This document shows positions 26,598-35,292 of a stretch of 64,000 nt of DNA, one piece after another. Made by a program: the position numbers and the translations under genes. Source of the stretch: Marivivens sp. (lineage in GTDB: Bacteria > Pseudomonadota > Alphaproteobacteria > Rhodobacterales > Rhodobacteraceae); NCBI GenBank assembly GCA_024642115.1, contig JAHEBU010000001.1, positions 124,001 to 188,000 of the forward strand, read 5' to 3'. The notes beneath the pieces are model-generated. The model ran no database searches, was not told the origin of the DNA, and was given only the letters and a program-made list of their open reading frames with translations. Each line of letters begins with the position of its first letter. Within the stretch, counting starts at the first letter, position 1.

Positions 26598-27089
26598 TCA
26601 GGCCCCCATGAAATCGCCCTTGCCCAGCGGCACACCGTTGTGGCGCAGGATGTTGTAGGCCGTCGTCATGTGGAAATAGAACTGCGGCAGGGCATAGCTG
26701 GTCAGGTAGGCCTGCCCGCTCAGGGTCATCTCGGACCCCCGCATCTTGAGCGTGATAGTCCGCTCTTCCGCGCCCTCATAGGCCGCTGCATCGAACCCAT
26801 CGATATAGGACCGTGCCGTGGCGATCCGGGTGCGCAATTCGGGAAAGGTAGTTTCCACATCGGGAAAGCTTTGCGGCTCCGTCTCGGCCAGACGTGCGGC
26901 CATCCGTGCCCCGAAATCGCAGGTCAGCTGGACCTGCCGGGAAAACGGCAGCATGTCGGGAAACAGGCGATAGCCAATCAGGACGGAAGGATCGACCTTG
27001 GTCGCGTCGAAATGCGCCTCGGCCTTGGTCAGGACGTTGGACAAGGCACCCAAAGACCGGGTGAGCGGGGGAACGACAAAGGCATGCAT
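26598..27089 (-). CDS. DUF1993 family protein
   Basis: A 163-residue soluble protein of the DUF1993 family: MHAFVVPPLTRSLGALSNVLTKAEAHF, VLIGYRLFPDMLPFSRQV, and the C-terminal TSYALPQFYFHMTTAYNILRHNGVPLGKGDFMG. This is a DinB-like helical bundle family without known activity. AGGAG lies eight bases before the ATG. Its stop abuts the Nudix gene end to end. Confidence 0.9.
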   Translation of the reverse strand: MHAFVVPPLTRSLGALSNVLTKAEAHFDATKVDPSVLIGYRLFPDMLPFSRQVQLTCDFGARMAARLAETEPQSFPDVETTFPELRTRIATARSYIDGFDAAAYEGAEERTITLKMRGSEMTLSGQAYLTSYALPQFYFHMTTAYNILRHNGVPLGKGDFMGA

Positions 27090-27154
27090 GGGCGACTCCT
27101 GCGCATGGGTTTGTGCGGACCATCTGCCCGTCCCGCCCTGCCCGCAAGAGGCAA

Positions 27155-27592
27155 CTAGAGCCCGGTCGTGGTGCTTTGGCGTTGCAGGTCTTGCAAGACC
27201 GACAGCGCCTCCTCGGCCCGGTCGGCGGGGACGAACGCATGGTCGTGGTGGAACCCGGCCACCATGTTGCAGGCCACCCCCCGCTCGGCCAGGGCCGAGG
27301 CCACCGCCGCCGTCAGCCCGACCCCGGTGAGTGAGGAATAGACGTTCAACGTCAGGCAACGCATCGGCGGTCCGCTTGGAAAGCCAAGGCGGGCTGCGGC
27401 CTCGACCGGCAGGATCAGCGACATCCCCTCGGCCTCGCGCAGCGTGGCGAAGGCGTCAGGCAGGGCGCGGGCGGCCCGTGCCGGAACGTCGGTCGTGGCA
27501 AAGACATAGGTGTCGGGCAGCAGAACCGGGGTCATCCCGCCGATCATGTCGGCGGCGGTCTGGGCCAGGACCGGGCGGTTCGGATCAACCAC
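27155..27592 (-). CDS. ACT-domain protein (ACT_3 / DUF2241 type)
   Basis: A 145-residue protein with MTPVLLPDTYVFATTD, then LREAEGMSLILPVEAA, and a C-terminal ACT domain (RCLTLNVYSSLTGVGLTAAVASALAERG, NMVAGFHHDHAFVPADRAEEAL). Members are thought to bind small ligands; no target is known. The GTG at 27592, overlapping the preceding gene, restores the usual N-terminal extension; an ATG at 27547 is the alternative. Confidence 0.8.
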   Translation of the reverse strand: MVDPNRPVLAQTAADMIGGMTPVLLPDTYVFATTDVPARAARALPDAFATLREAEGMSLILPVEAAARLGFPSGPPMRCLTLNVYSSLTGVGLTAAVASALAERGVACNMVAGFHHDHAFVPADRAEEALSVLQDLQRQSTTTGL

Positions 27593-28025
27593 GGTCGGTC
27601 ATCTTTCGAAAGCTGGCGGGGTAATTGTCCCGCATCGCGGTCCAACTGGCCAGAAAACCGGGGCCGCGCAAATCCTCGCGCATCGCGTTGTCGTAGGCCT
27701 GCCACACCTCTTCGTCCATCAGGCCCTGTCGGTATTGTTCAAAGGCACTGTAGAACAGGGACATCTGCGAATTGACCAGCCGGTCGAACCGGAACCGATC
27801 CTCGGGCGCAAGACCCGTTCCATCCGCACAGCCGCGCAGATACAGACCCGAGTGGGACAACAACAGCGCATAGACATCCTTTTCGAACACCATCAGCGAC
27901 TGCACCGTCGATCCTTCGATGGCACGGGCATTTCGGCGCAGGCCAAGTATCACGAAGGCAAGCGAGATCAGACCGCCAACGACCCCGACGATCGAGGTCA
28001 GTGCAGAAATCTGGGTCCAGTCCAT
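27585..28025 (-). CDS. small membrane-anchored protein, unknown
   Basis: A 146-residue protein: one N-terminal transmembrane helix (ISALTSIVGVVGGLISLAFVILGL) and a helical cytoplasmic-looking part (STVQSLMVFEKDVYALLL, FRFDRLVNSQMSLFYSAFEQYRQG, LASWTAMRDNYP). It resembles uncharacterised proteobacterial proteins with the same layout. The ATG at 28025 was preferred over an upstream TTG. It overlaps the ACT-domain gene by 8 bases and is probably co-expressed with it. Confidence 0.7.
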   Translation of the reverse strand: MDWTQISALTSIVGVVGGLISLAFVILGLRRNARAIEGSTVQSLMVFEKDVYALLLSHSGLYLRGCADGTGLAPEDRFRFDRLVNSQMSLFYSAFEQYRQGLMDEEVWQAYDNAMREDLRGPGFLASWTAMRDNYPASFRKMTDRG

Positions 28026-28103
28026 GCTACGTACCCTCCCGATCAATGCCGGAATGCTAGGATGGGCAAGGGCGGCAAGGCAATCCGCGATTGGAGGTGA
28101 GGG

Positions 28104-29030
28104 TCAGACCCCCAGACACCAGCGCATGATGGCCTTTTGGGCGTGCAGACGGTTTTCCGCTTCGTCAAAGATGACCGAATGGGGGCCGTCCATGACCGCA
28201 GATGTCGCCTCGTCGTCGCGGTGGGCGGGCAGGCAGTGCATGAACAGAGCGTCGGGCTTGGCCTGCGACATCAACGCCTCGTTTACCTGATAGCCGCGCA
28301 ACTGGTTGTGGCGGCGTTCGCGGGCAGAGACGGGGTCGTGCATGCTCACCCAGGTATCGGTGACCACCAGATCGGCGCCCTGCACGGCTTTGGCCGGATC
28401 ACGTTCGATGGTCACGTTGACGCCCTTGGCCCGCGCCTCGTCCAGAAACACCTGCTCGGGATCGAGCGTCTCTGGGCCGGTAAATGTCAGGTCAAACCCG
28501 AATTGGCCTGCGGCATGGGCGAAACTGGCGAACACGTTGTTGCCGTCACCCGACCAGACCACCTTGCGGCCCCGGATCGGCCCGCGATGTTCCTCGAACG
28601 TCATCACGTCGGCCATGATCTGACAGGGATGGGTCCGGTTGGTCAGGCCGTTTATGACCGGCACCGTGGCGTGTTCGGCCATTTCCAGCAGGGTCTGTTC
28701 TTCGAACGTGCGGATCATGATCAGGTCCACATAACGCGACATGACGCGGGCGGTGTCGGCGATGGTTTCGCCGTGGCCCAGCTGCATTTCCGACCCCGAC
28801 AGCACCAGTGTCTGCCCGCCCATCTGCCGCACGCCCACGTCGAAACTGACGCGGGTGCGGGTGGACGGCTTTTCAAAGATCAGCGCGACCATGCGCCCCG
28901 CCAGCGGCTGTTCCGCGTCGGGCATCCCCTTGGGCGCGTCCTTGCGGGCGTCCTTCATGGCGCGGGCGTCGTCAATGATCCGCCGCAGGTCACCGGGCGA
29001 GGTTTTGTTGATGTCGAGAAAATTGTTCAT
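28104..29030 (-). CDS. argF: ornithine carbamoyltransferase
   Basis: A 308-residue enzyme joining carbamoyl phosphate and ornithine to citrulline in arginine synthesis. Carbamoyl-phosphate loop [18 protein letters not shown] in [11 protein letters not shown], and the ornithine-binding [11 protein letters not shown] are all present. Starts at the ATG at 29030, matching the usual N-terminus. Downstream of argD on the same strand, with a family B dispersed repeat between them. Confidence 0.97.
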   Translation of the reverse strand: MNNFLDINKTSPGDLRRIIDDARAMKDARKDAPKGMPDAEQPLAGRMVALIFEKPSTRTRVSFDVGVRQMGGQTLVLSGSEMQLGHGETIADTARVMSRYVDLIMIRTFEEQTLLEMAEHATVPVINGLTNRTHPCQIMADVMTFEEHRGPIRGRKVVWSGDGNNVFASFAHAAGQFGFDLTFTGPETLDPEQVFLDEARAKGVNVTIERDPAKAVQGADLVVTDTWVSMHDPVSARERRHNQLRGYQVNEALMSQAKPDALFMHCLPAHRDDEATSAVMDGPHSVIFDEAENRLHAQKAIMRWCLGV

Positions 29031-29052
29031 GGCTTGGCTCTGCTGAACGGAC

Positions 29053-29106
29053 GCCGGGGGTTTCACACCCCCGGACCCCCGTGGAGTTGTTGTTGCAAGG
29101 TGAACG
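29053..29106 (-). repeat. dispersed repeat, family B (copy 2)
   Basis: In the argD-argF gap. On the minus strand it begins with the same 23-base block as 799-821 (21 of 23 identical), then GGGGGTCCGGGGG and a hairpin CCGGGGG (29054-29060) with CCCCCGG (29068-29074). It may reduce read-through from argD into argF. Confidence 0.6.
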
Positions 29107-29108
29107 GA

Positions 29109-30287
29109 TCAGGCCGCGTCAAGGCTGGCAGCCGCCTTGTCCAGTCGGACCGCCGCCTCGGCGATATCGTCGTCGGTCAGGTTCAGCGCGGGCAGGAGGC
29201 GGACGACGTTGTCGCCCGCGCCAATCACCAGAACCCCAGTGCCGTACCCGGCCTTCACCACATCGGTATTGGTCACCTTGCATTTCAGGCCCAGCATCAA
29301 GCCCGATCCGCGCACGCCCTCGAACACGGTCGGGTGGCTGGCGACCAATCCTTCCAGTTTTTGCCGCAAAAGGCCGGCCTTGCGGTTCACCTCGGCGAGG
29401 AATGCGTCGTCGGACACGATATCCATCACCGCGTTACCCACCGCACAGGCCAGCGGGTTACCCCCATAGGTGGACCCATGCGTGCCTGCGGTCATGCCGC
29501 TGGCGGCGGCCTCGGAAGCCAGCACCGCCCCCAGCGGAAAGCCCCCGCCGATGCCCTTGGCCACCATCATGATATCGGGGGTCACGCCCGCCCATTCATG
29601 GGCAAACAGTTTCCCCGTGCGGCCCATCCCACACTGCACCTCGTCCAGCATCATCAGGATGCCATGTTCGTCGCACAAATCCCGCAAACCCTTGAGGCAT
29701 TGATCGGGAAGCGGGCGAATGCCACCCTCGCCCTGCACCGGTTCGACCAGGATACCCGCGATATCGGGCCGGGCGGCAGCGGCGGTCAGCGCCTCATGGT
29801 CGCCAAAGGGCAAATGGATGAATCCCGGCAGCAGCGGCCCGAACCCCTTGGTCATCTTTTCCGACCCGGCGGCGGCGATCCCCGCGCTCGACCGGCCATG
29901 AAACGATCCTTCAAAGGCGATGATCGTGGTCCGCTCGGGCTTGCCCGCATCATAGAAATGCTTGCGGGCCATCTTGACGGCAAGTTCGCAGGCCTCGGTC
30001 CCCGAGTTGGTAAAGAAACAGGTGTCGGCAAAGGTCGCCGCGACCAGTTTGTCGGCCAGCGCCTGCTGCTGCGGGATGGTATAGACGTTGGACACATGCC
30101 AGACCTGTTCGGCCTGCGCGGTCAGGGCGGCCACCAGCGCCGGATGGGCATGGCCGAGCACATTCACCGCGATCCCCGCGCCCAGATCCAGAAAACGGCG
30201 CCCGTCCGCTTCGGTCAGCCAGGACCCTTCGCCTTTGACAAAGGACAGGGGCGCACGGTTATAGGTGGGCAGAACAGACGGGATCAT
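29109..30287 (-). CDS. argD: acetylornithine aminotransferase
   Basis: A 392-residue PLP-dependent class III aminotransferase. FFTNSGTEACELAVKMARKH, GSFHGRSSAGIAAAG, MMLDEVQCGMGRTGK and the PLP lysine in MMVAKGIGGGFPLGAV are diagnostic, with GTHGSTYGGNPLACAV near the C-terminal third. Adjacent argF fixes the role as ArgD in arginine synthesis. A GGTGC/GCACC hairpin lies upstream of the start at about 30315-30328. Confidence 0.96.
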   Translation of the reverse strand: MIPSVLPTYNRAPLSFVKGEGSWLTEADGRRFLDLGAGIAVNVLGHAHPALVAALTAQAEQVWHVSNVYTIPQQQALADKLVAATFADTCFFTNSGTEACELAVKMARKHFYDAGKPERTTIIAFEGSFHGRSSAGIAAAGSEKMTKGFGPLLPGFIHLPFGDHEALTAAAARPDIAGILVEPVQGEGGIRPLPDQCLKGLRDLCDEHGILMMLDEVQCGMGRTGKLFAHEWAGVTPDIMMVAKGIGGGFPLGAVLASEAAASGMTAGTHGSTYGGNPLACAVGNAVMDIVSDDAFLAEVNRKAGLLRQKLEGLVASHPTVFEGVRGSGLMLGLKCKVTNTDVVKAGYGTGVLVIGAGDNVVRLLPALNLTDDDIAEAAVRLDKAAASLDAA

Positions 30288-30621
30288 GGGAAAACCTCGG
30301 ATAAGAAGCCCTGTTGGTGCAGCAGCACCGGGGCCAAGTCAACGGTTTTAGGGGAAAACAGAGCGTGCGACCGCAGCCCGACAGGTCAGTGTCGGCGTCG
30401 GTTCGGCAAAATAGGTGTCAGCGTGCTCATGTGACTGGCATACCGGGCGATTTCCCGTCTGAAAAGGGGGAAAACCGATCAATTCCGGGACACACCCCGT
30501 GGCCTGTTGCACCAGCGGTCCTTGTATCCGCCGCTCCAGTGCTTAAAATAGGGGATTGCCGGAATTTTCAGGCCCGGTGCGGCATCGCCCGCCCGCCTGC
30601 ACCAGACACAAAGGAAATCGC
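30288..30621. other. divergent argD/gcrA intergenic region
   Basis: No gene is visible in this 334-base stretch. It contains a GGTGC/GCACC hairpin near the argD start and an AT-richer segment (GCTTAAAATAGGGG around 30541) that may hold the gcrA promoter. I found no GANTC methylation site in it, which is notable because GcrA responds to such sites in relatives, and no clear CtrA box. Confidence 0.4.
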
Positions 30622-31236
30622 ATGTCGTGGACGGACGAGCGCGTTGAGCAGCTGAAAAAGATGTGGGGTGAAGGCCAGTCGGCCAGCCAGATCGCCAAAG
30701 AGCTGGGCAGCGTCACCCGCAACGCCGTCATCGGCAAGGTGCATCGCCTGGGCCTGTCCAACCGCGTCGGCGGGGCCGGACCCGCCGCCCCCGAGGTCAA
30801 GCCGATGCCCGCCGAAAAGCCCGAGGTGGCCAAGGCCCGCCCCGATCCCAAACCTGCGGCTGCAGCCAAATCCGCCCCGGTGGCCGAAGAGCCCGCCGAA
30901 GAGGTCGAGGAGGAACTGGAAGAGGACGAGAACGGCATCCCGATTTCCGCCGCCCGCCGCGCCATCATCCCCGCCGGCCAGCCCCTGCCGCCGCAACCTT
31001 CGGCCAATGAAATCAGTCCCGAGGCGTTGGCCAAGGTGTCCGAAGTCGAAAAGACCGCCAAGAAAATCAGCCTGATGGAGCTGACCGAAAAAACCTGCAA
31101 ATGGCCTGTGGGCGATCCGGCCACCGACAACTTCTGGTTCTGCGGCCTACCCAGCCAGCAGGGCAAACCCTATTGCGAGGCGCATGTGGGCGTGGCGTTC
31201 CAGCCGATGTCGTCGCGGCGCGACCGTCGCCGCTAG
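30622..31236 (+). CDS. gcrA: cell-cycle regulator GcrA
   Basis: A 204-residue alphaproteobacterial cell-cycle transcription factor. The N-terminal DNA-binding domain MSWTDERVEQLKKMWGEG, SASQIAKELGSVTRNAVIGK, VHRLGLSNR is textbook. A Pro/Ala/Glu-rich linker with an acidic run (EEVEEELEEDENG) follows, then the RNA-polymerase-binding C-terminal domain (LTEKTCKWPVGDP, FCGLPSQQGKPYCEAH). GcrA acts with sigma70 at CcrM-methylated promoters. AAGGAA precedes the ATG; a strong terminator follows. Confidence 0.97.
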   Translation: MSWTDERVEQLKKMWGEGQSASQIAKELGSVTRNAVIGKVHRLGLSNRVGGAGPAAPEVKPMPAEKPEVAKARPDPKPAAAAKSAPVAEEPAEEVEEELEEDENGIPISAARRAIIPAGQPLPPQPSANEISPEALAKVSEVEKTAKKISLMELTEKTCKWPVGDPATDNFWFCGLPSQQGKPYCEAHVGVAFQPMSSRRDRRR

Positions 31237-31262
31237 GACTTTTCCCATCTCGACAACCAAAG

Positions 31263-31295
31263 GCCCCGGCGATCTCTGCCGGGGCTTTCGTTTTT
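31263..31295 (+). terminator. intrinsic terminator after gcrA
   Basis: GCCCCGGC (31263-31270) pairs perfectly with GCCGGGGC (31278-31285), loop GATCTCT, followed by TTTCGTTTTT. It ends gcrA transcription and lies between convergent genes. Confidence 0.9.
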
Positions 31296-31308
31296 CCAAC
31301 CTCCGCCC

Positions 31309-32097
31309 CTACAGTCGGATCAGCGGCATCCCCATCATCGCCTGCGCATACAGGGCCAGCGTTACGGCGACCCAGATCAGGGCCACGCCGACCACAACTT
31401 CGGCCCCTCGCCCGGTCCTGTCCGCCCATAGACCGGCCAGGATCAGCCCTTGCAGCGCGTGCAGCGCCACGAAATGCGCGGGCCGCAGGTCACCCACCGC
31501 CGCGGACCAGCCCATCAAGGGGATCGTCGCAGCTTCGGGGTCAGGGGGGCCGATGAAATGTCCTGACATCGAACTCATCGTGCCCGCCGTGATCATCGTC
31601 AGCGCGAACGACGCCACCGCCCCCCACCAAATCCCCCGCCGCAGACCCGGCCCCAAGGCCGGATCGGTCCGCGCGGGCCAGCCCACGACCATCGGCCCGA
31701 TCACCAGCAGCACGGCCCCGACCCCCATCAGCCGATACATCGCCGCATGAAACGGATCGCCAGTGTTGAAATGCGACGCCTGCCCCTGCGCGGCCTGAAA
31801 GATCATGTCGGCCATCTCGGTCACGAACGCCGCACCCATGACCCATGCGGTCCATCGCACCAGCCGACCCGCGCCCCGTTTGGGCGAGAACGCGGTGACG
31901 ATCAGGGCCAGCGTCCCGAAATAGACGACAAAAGACAGCGCGAATTTGACCGGCTTGGCCCAGACCGGCACCCCGTCCAGCAGGCGCGGATCCACCCCGG
32001 CCCACACAATACCCAGACCCAACAGAACCACCGACGCTGCCGTCAGTTGGGCAAAGGGATGCGGCCGGGAGATAATGGTATAAGACATTGAAATCAT
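31309..32097 (-). CDS. multi-spanning membrane protein, unknown
   Basis: A 262-residue protein with seven or eight hydrophobic helices (for example AASVVLLGLGIVWAGV, FALSFVVYFGTLALIVTAF, LMGVGAVLLVIGPMVVGW). The loop AKPVKFALSF and HFNTGDPFHAAMYRLMG are conserved-looking polar parts. I do not recognise the family. The start overlaps the stop of the ABA4-like gene by 4 bases, so they form one operon, likely controlled by the adjacent TetR protein. Confidence 0.7.
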   Translation of the reverse strand: MISMSYTIISRPHPFAQLTAASVVLLGLGIVWAGVDPRLLDGVPVWAKPVKFALSFVVYFGTLALIVTAFSPKRGAGRLVRWTAWVMGAAFVTEMADMIFQAAQGQASHFNTGDPFHAAMYRLMGVGAVLLVIGPMVVGWPARTDPALGPGLRRGIWWGAVASFALTMITAGTMSSMSGHFIGPPDPEAATIPLMGWSAAVGDLRPAHFVALHALQGLILAGLWADRTGRGAEVVVGVALIWVAVTLALYAQAMMGMPLIRL

Positions 32098-32549
32098 GAT
32101 CTTGCCTCATTCATGTTGACTGTCGTGACCCACCGGACCGGGCGCAAGACGACCTCTAGCCCCAGCGCCAGCGCGACCCCCATCGGGCCGAACAGAAAGA
32201 TCAGGATCAGGATCGGCGCCTGGATTAGGCGGCCAACGCCCGCCCGGTCCATCCGGGCCGCCACCATCGCGCCCAGCGCCATGTCAAAGGCCAGATAATG
32301 CACCCATCCCGCCAACAACGCCCAGTCGTTGGAAAACAGCAGGCGCACTTCGGCCAGCGACCCAAAGCCGCCCTGCGCTTGGGCAAAATGGGCCAGCACC
32401 AGCACCGCATAAACGACCGACAGCCCGAACGGCAGCACCAGCGCCGGCACCGCGTTCAGCCAGCCCCACCGGCGCGGGGCAAGGATCAGGATCGCCCACC
32501 CGGGCAGGGCGACCAGATTGGCCAGACCAAAGATGTCCTGTGGAGTCAT
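32094..32549 (-). CDS. ABA4-like / DUF4281 membrane protein
   Basis: A 151-residue protein with four helices: DIFGLANLVALPGWAILIL, NAVPALVLPFGLSVVYAVLV, LAGWVHYLAFDMALGAMVAA, ILILIFLFGPMGVALALGL. GWVHYLAFDM plus FGPMG mark the DUF4281 (ABA DEFICIENT 4-like) family. In plants the family acts in neoxanthin formation; bacterial function is unknown. First gene of an operon diverging from a TetR gene across a long inverted repeat. Confidence 0.85.
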   Translation of the reverse strand: MTPQDIFGLANLVALPGWAILILAPRRWGWLNAVPALVLPFGLSVVYAVLVLAHFAQAQGGFGSLAEVRLLFSNDWALLAGWVHYLAFDMALGAMVAARMDRAGVGRLIQAPILILIFLFGPMGVALALGLEVVLRPVRWVTTVNMNEARS

Positions 32550-32572
32550 CGCACCGCCCCTTAACTTTCCAT

Positions 32573-32623
32573 TGTAAATATATTCGCGCGATTCGCTTGC
32601 ACCGTCCAGCGAAAATATTTACA
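32573..32623. promoter_or_regulatory. putative TetR operator, long inverted repeat
   Basis: TGTAAATATATTCGC (32573-32587) and GCGAAAATATTTACA (32609-32623) are inverted repeats matching at 14 of 15 positions, centred between the divergent ABA4-like and TetR genes. TTACA (32619-32623) also forms a second inverted repeat with TGTAA (32633-32637). TetR proteins often autoregulate and repress a divergent operon through such sites, so this is the likely operator. Confidence 0.7.
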
Positions 32624-32647
32624 CTGGTTATATGTAACGGAGGCAAC

Positions 32648-33256
32648 ATGACCGACACCCTGCAAGACCAGAAAAAACCCTATCACCACGGGGACTTGAA
32701 ACATGCGCTGGTCGAGGCGGGGCTGGACATTCTGGAAACCGAAGGGCTACCCGGGCTGACCCTGCGGTCCATCGCCGCCCGCGTGGGCGTCAGCCATACC
32801 GCGCCCAAGAACCACTTTGGGTCGCTGCGGGGCCTGCACACCGCCATTGCCGCCGAAGGGTTCCGCAGGCACGCCGTCTTTATGCGCGACGGGCTCGATG
32901 GCACCTCGGACCGGCCCACGCGTCTGCGGGCGGCGGCCAACGGTTATGTCCGGTTCGCCCGCAAACACCCCGCCCTGTTCGAGCTGATGTTTTCGCCCTT
33001 GCTCTGCGACCCGTCCGACGCCGCCCTGCAAACCGCCTCTCAGGCCAGCTTTGCTGTGCTCGAAGATATTGCCGACGGCCTGATCTGGGACAAGGGGCGC
33101 GGCGCGGATGCCGGGACCAAGACACAGGTCATGCTCTGGTCCTTTGTCCACGGCTACGCGAAACTGATGCTCTCGGGTCAACTCCCCTGCGGCCCCGACG
33201 GCAGCCTGCTGTTTTCGGTGAACCAGATCATCCCCGGCTTTGCCTACGCCGACTGA
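32648..33256 (+). CDS. TetR/AcrR family transcriptional regulator
   Basis: A 202-residue regulator. N-terminal helix-turn-helix: HGDLKHALVEAGLDILETEG, LTLRSIAARVGVSHTAPKNHFGSLRGLHTAIA. The C-terminal ligand domain resembles the WHG type (YVRFARKHPALFELMFSPLL). Translation starts at the ATG at 32648 after CGGAGG. The divergent membrane-protein operon and the operator-like repeat indicate local control. Inducer unknown. The 3' end overlaps the YggU gene by 13 bases. Confidence 0.92.
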   Translation: MTDTLQDQKKPYHHGDLKHALVEAGLDILETEGLPGLTLRSIAARVGVSHTAPKNHFGSLRGLHTAIAAEGFRRHAVFMRDGLDGTSDRPTRLRAAANGYVRFARKHPALFELMFSPLLCDPSDAALQTASQASFAVLEDIADGLIWDKGRGADAGTKTQVMLWSFVHGYAKLMLSGQLPCGPDGSLLFSVNQIIPGFAYAD

Positions 33257-33498
33257 AGGCGGAACACCTTGTCGCGGCTTGTGGCCCCCCGGACCAGCGT
33301 CAGCCGTGTCTTGGGCACGCCCAGCGACTTTGCCAGCATCTTGACCACCGCGGCCGTCGCCTTGCCCCCCTCGGGCACCGTGGTCACATAGACCCGGATC
33401 AGCCCGTCCTCGACCACGATCCGGTTGGCCGCCGCCTTGGGCGTCACGCGCACGGCAATCTCGGCTCCGGGTTGGGCAAGATGGGACAGGTCGGTCAT
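33244..33498 (-). CDS. DUF167 (YggU) family protein
   Basis: An 84-residue protein with the DUF167 pattern: EIAVRVTPKAAANRI, IRVYVTTVPEGGKATAAVVKMLAKSLGV and TRLTLVRGATSRDKVFRL. A conserved small alpha/beta protein of unknown role. Convergent with the TetR gene. Confidence 0.92.
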   Translation of the reverse strand: MTDLSHLAQPGAEIAVRVTPKAAANRIVVEDGLIRVYVTTVPEGGKATAAVVKMLAKSLGVPKTRLTLVRGATSRDKVFRLQSA

Positions 33499-33568
33499 CC
33501 CCCTTTATCACGCGCCCTTGGCAGGCGGGCAACCATCGGCAAAGGTGAGACATGGATCGGAGGCCCCC

Positions 33569-34669
33569 ATGACCACAGGATTTTTCTGGGACGAACGCAC
33601 ATTCTGGCACGGCGGGGGCAATTATGCCGGGATGCTGCCCGTGGGCGGACTGGTGCAGCCGATGAACGGCGGCCTGCCCGAAAGTCCCGAAACCAAACGC
33701 CGCCTGCGCAACCTGATCGCCGTGACAGGGCTCGAGGCTGATCTGGCGATGACCGGCGCACCCCCCGCGACCCAAGAAGACCTGCGCCGCATCCACCCTG
33801 CCAGCTATCTCTCTGAATTCAATACACTTTCCGACGCCAACGGCGGCGAACTAGGCCGCCGCACCCCCTTTGGTCCCGGCGGGTATGAACTGGCCGCACT
33901 CAGCGCCGGTCTGGCAAAGGCCGCCGTCGCCGCCGTCCTGTCCGGGCAGATGACCAACGCCTATGCCCTGTCCCGCCCGCCGGGGCATCACTGCCTGCCG
34001 GACTGGCCCAACGGGTTCTGCCTGCTCGCCAACATCCCCGTGGCCCTCGAATCCGCCCGCGCCGCCAATCCTGGCCTGCGGGTCGCCGTGCTCGACTGGG
34101 ACGTCCACCACGGCAACGGGACAGAGGCGATTTACTATGACCGCGCCGACACCCTGACCATTTCCATCCATCAGGACCGCAACTATCCGATGGACAGCGG
34201 GCATTTTGCAGACCGTGGGACCGGGGCGGGGGCCGGGTTCAACCTCAACATCCCGCTGCCCGCCGGTTGCGGGCACACCGCCTATCTGGCCGCAATGGAC
34301 CGGCTCGCCCTGCCCGCCATCCGCGCCTTTGACCCCGACCTGATCGTGGTCGCCTGCGGGTTCGATGCGGCGGCAAACGACCCGTTGGGCCGGATGCTGG
34401 CACATCAGGACACGTTCCGGGCCATGACGGACCGGGTCATGGCGCTGGCCGCCGACCTCTGCGACAGCAAACTCGTGCTGGTGCACGAAGGGGGCTATTC
34501 CGAAACCTACGTCCCCTTTTGCGGTCATGCAGTCCTGCAACAGATGTCGGGCAGCCAGATCACCGCCGCCGACCCCTTTGGCGACGTGTTCCATCTGCGC
34601 CAGCCCGACGCCCGCTTTGACACTTATCTCGACGGCGTGATTTCCGATATGGCAGCCGCGCTCGGGTGA
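33569..34669 (+). CDS. class II histone deacetylase-like amidohydrolase
   Basis: A 366-residue member of the arginase/deacetylase superfamily. SRPPGHHC carries the active-site His pair; DWDVHHGNGTE (about residues 177-187) and FDAAANDPLG carry Zn-binding Asp/His/Asp, and HEGGYSETYVPF the GGY loop. Bacterial relatives remove acetyl groups from polyamines or small amides; the substrate here is unknown. CGGAGG precedes the ATG. Confidence 0.93.
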   Translation: MTTGFFWDERTFWHGGGNYAGMLPVGGLVQPMNGGLPESPETKRRLRNLIAVTGLEADLAMTGAPPATQEDLRRIHPASYLSEFNTLSDANGGELGRRTPFGPGGYELAALSAGLAKAAVAAVLSGQMTNAYALSRPPGHHCLPDWPNGFCLLANIPVALESARAANPGLRVAVLDWDVHHGNGTEAIYYDRADTLTISIHQDRNYPMDSGHFADRGTGAGAGFNLNIPLPAGCGHTAYLAAMDRLALPAIRAFDPDLIVVACGFDAAANDPLGRMLAHQDTFRAMTDRVMALAADLCDSKLVLVHEGGYSETYVPFCGHAVLQQMSGSQITAADPFGDVFHLRQPDARFDTYLDGVISDMAAALG

Positions 34670-34704
34670 CCTTATCTCAGGGGCACACGATCAAAGGACC
34701 CGCC

Positions 34705-35292
34705 ATGCCAGACCGCAACCAAGCCGCCCTCGATTTCCTGCTGACCCGGCGGTCCCGCCCGGCCAAGACACTGACGACGCCCGTGCCGAACCGGGCGGCG
34801 CTGACCGAACTGCTGACGGTCGCCGCCCGTACGCCCGATCATGGCAAGCTCGAGCCGTGGCGGTTCATCGTGCTGGACAAGGGGGGGCTGGCCCGCGTGG
34901 CAGACGCGGTCGAGGCTTATGCCGCAACCCAAGGCTACGACGCCGAAAAATCGGCCAAAGGGCAATCGCAATACCGCGAGGGGACGTTGGCCGTGGTGGT
35001 CGTCGCCTCGCCCAAAACCTCTGACAAGGTGCCGGTGATCGAACAGACCTATTCGGCAGGGGCGGTCTGCCTGTCGCTGCTCAACGCTGGCCTGGCGGCG
35101 GGCTGGGGGGCCAACTGGCTGTCGGGCTGGCCCAGCCACGAGGCGGGGCTGATGCAATCGGCGCTGGCGCTGTCGACGCAGGAATCGGTCGCCGGGATCA
35201 TCCACATCGGCACCGAAACCTCCGCGCCGCCAGACCGGCCCCGGCCGGACCTCGCGACCATCGTCACCTGGCCCCAAGGCTGGACCGCATGA
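34705..35292 (+). CDS. nitroreductase family protein, YdjA-like
   Basis: A 195-residue FMN-dependent flavoprotein. TRRSRPAKTL then AARTPDHGKLEPWRFIVL is the YdjA-type N-terminal flavin-binding segment, followed by AGAVCLSLLNAGLAAGWGANW and GIIHIGTET. The physiological electron acceptor is not evident. ATG at 34705 chosen; an upstream GTG at 34666 would overlap the deacetylase gene. Its stop overlaps the next start (ATGA). Confidence 0.9.
   Translation: MPDRNQAALDFLLTRRSRPAKTLTTPVPNRAALTELLTVAARTPDHGKLEPWRFIVLDKGGLARVADAVEAYAATQGYDAEKSAKGQSQYREGTLAVVVVASPKTSDKVPVIEQTYSAGAVCLSLLNAGLAAGWGANWLSGWPSHEAGLMQSALALSTQESVAGIIHIGTETSAPPDRPRPDLATIVTWPQGWTA

Noticed and set aside
28137-30434. A 765-codon open frame opposite argF and argD
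   Set aside because: Both arg genes are unambiguous on the minus strand; the long antisense frame is a GC-bias artefact.
30288-30621. A GANTC/CcrM or CtrA site controlling gcrA
   Set aside because: I looked for GANTC and TTAA-N7-TTAA in the gcrA upstream region and found none.
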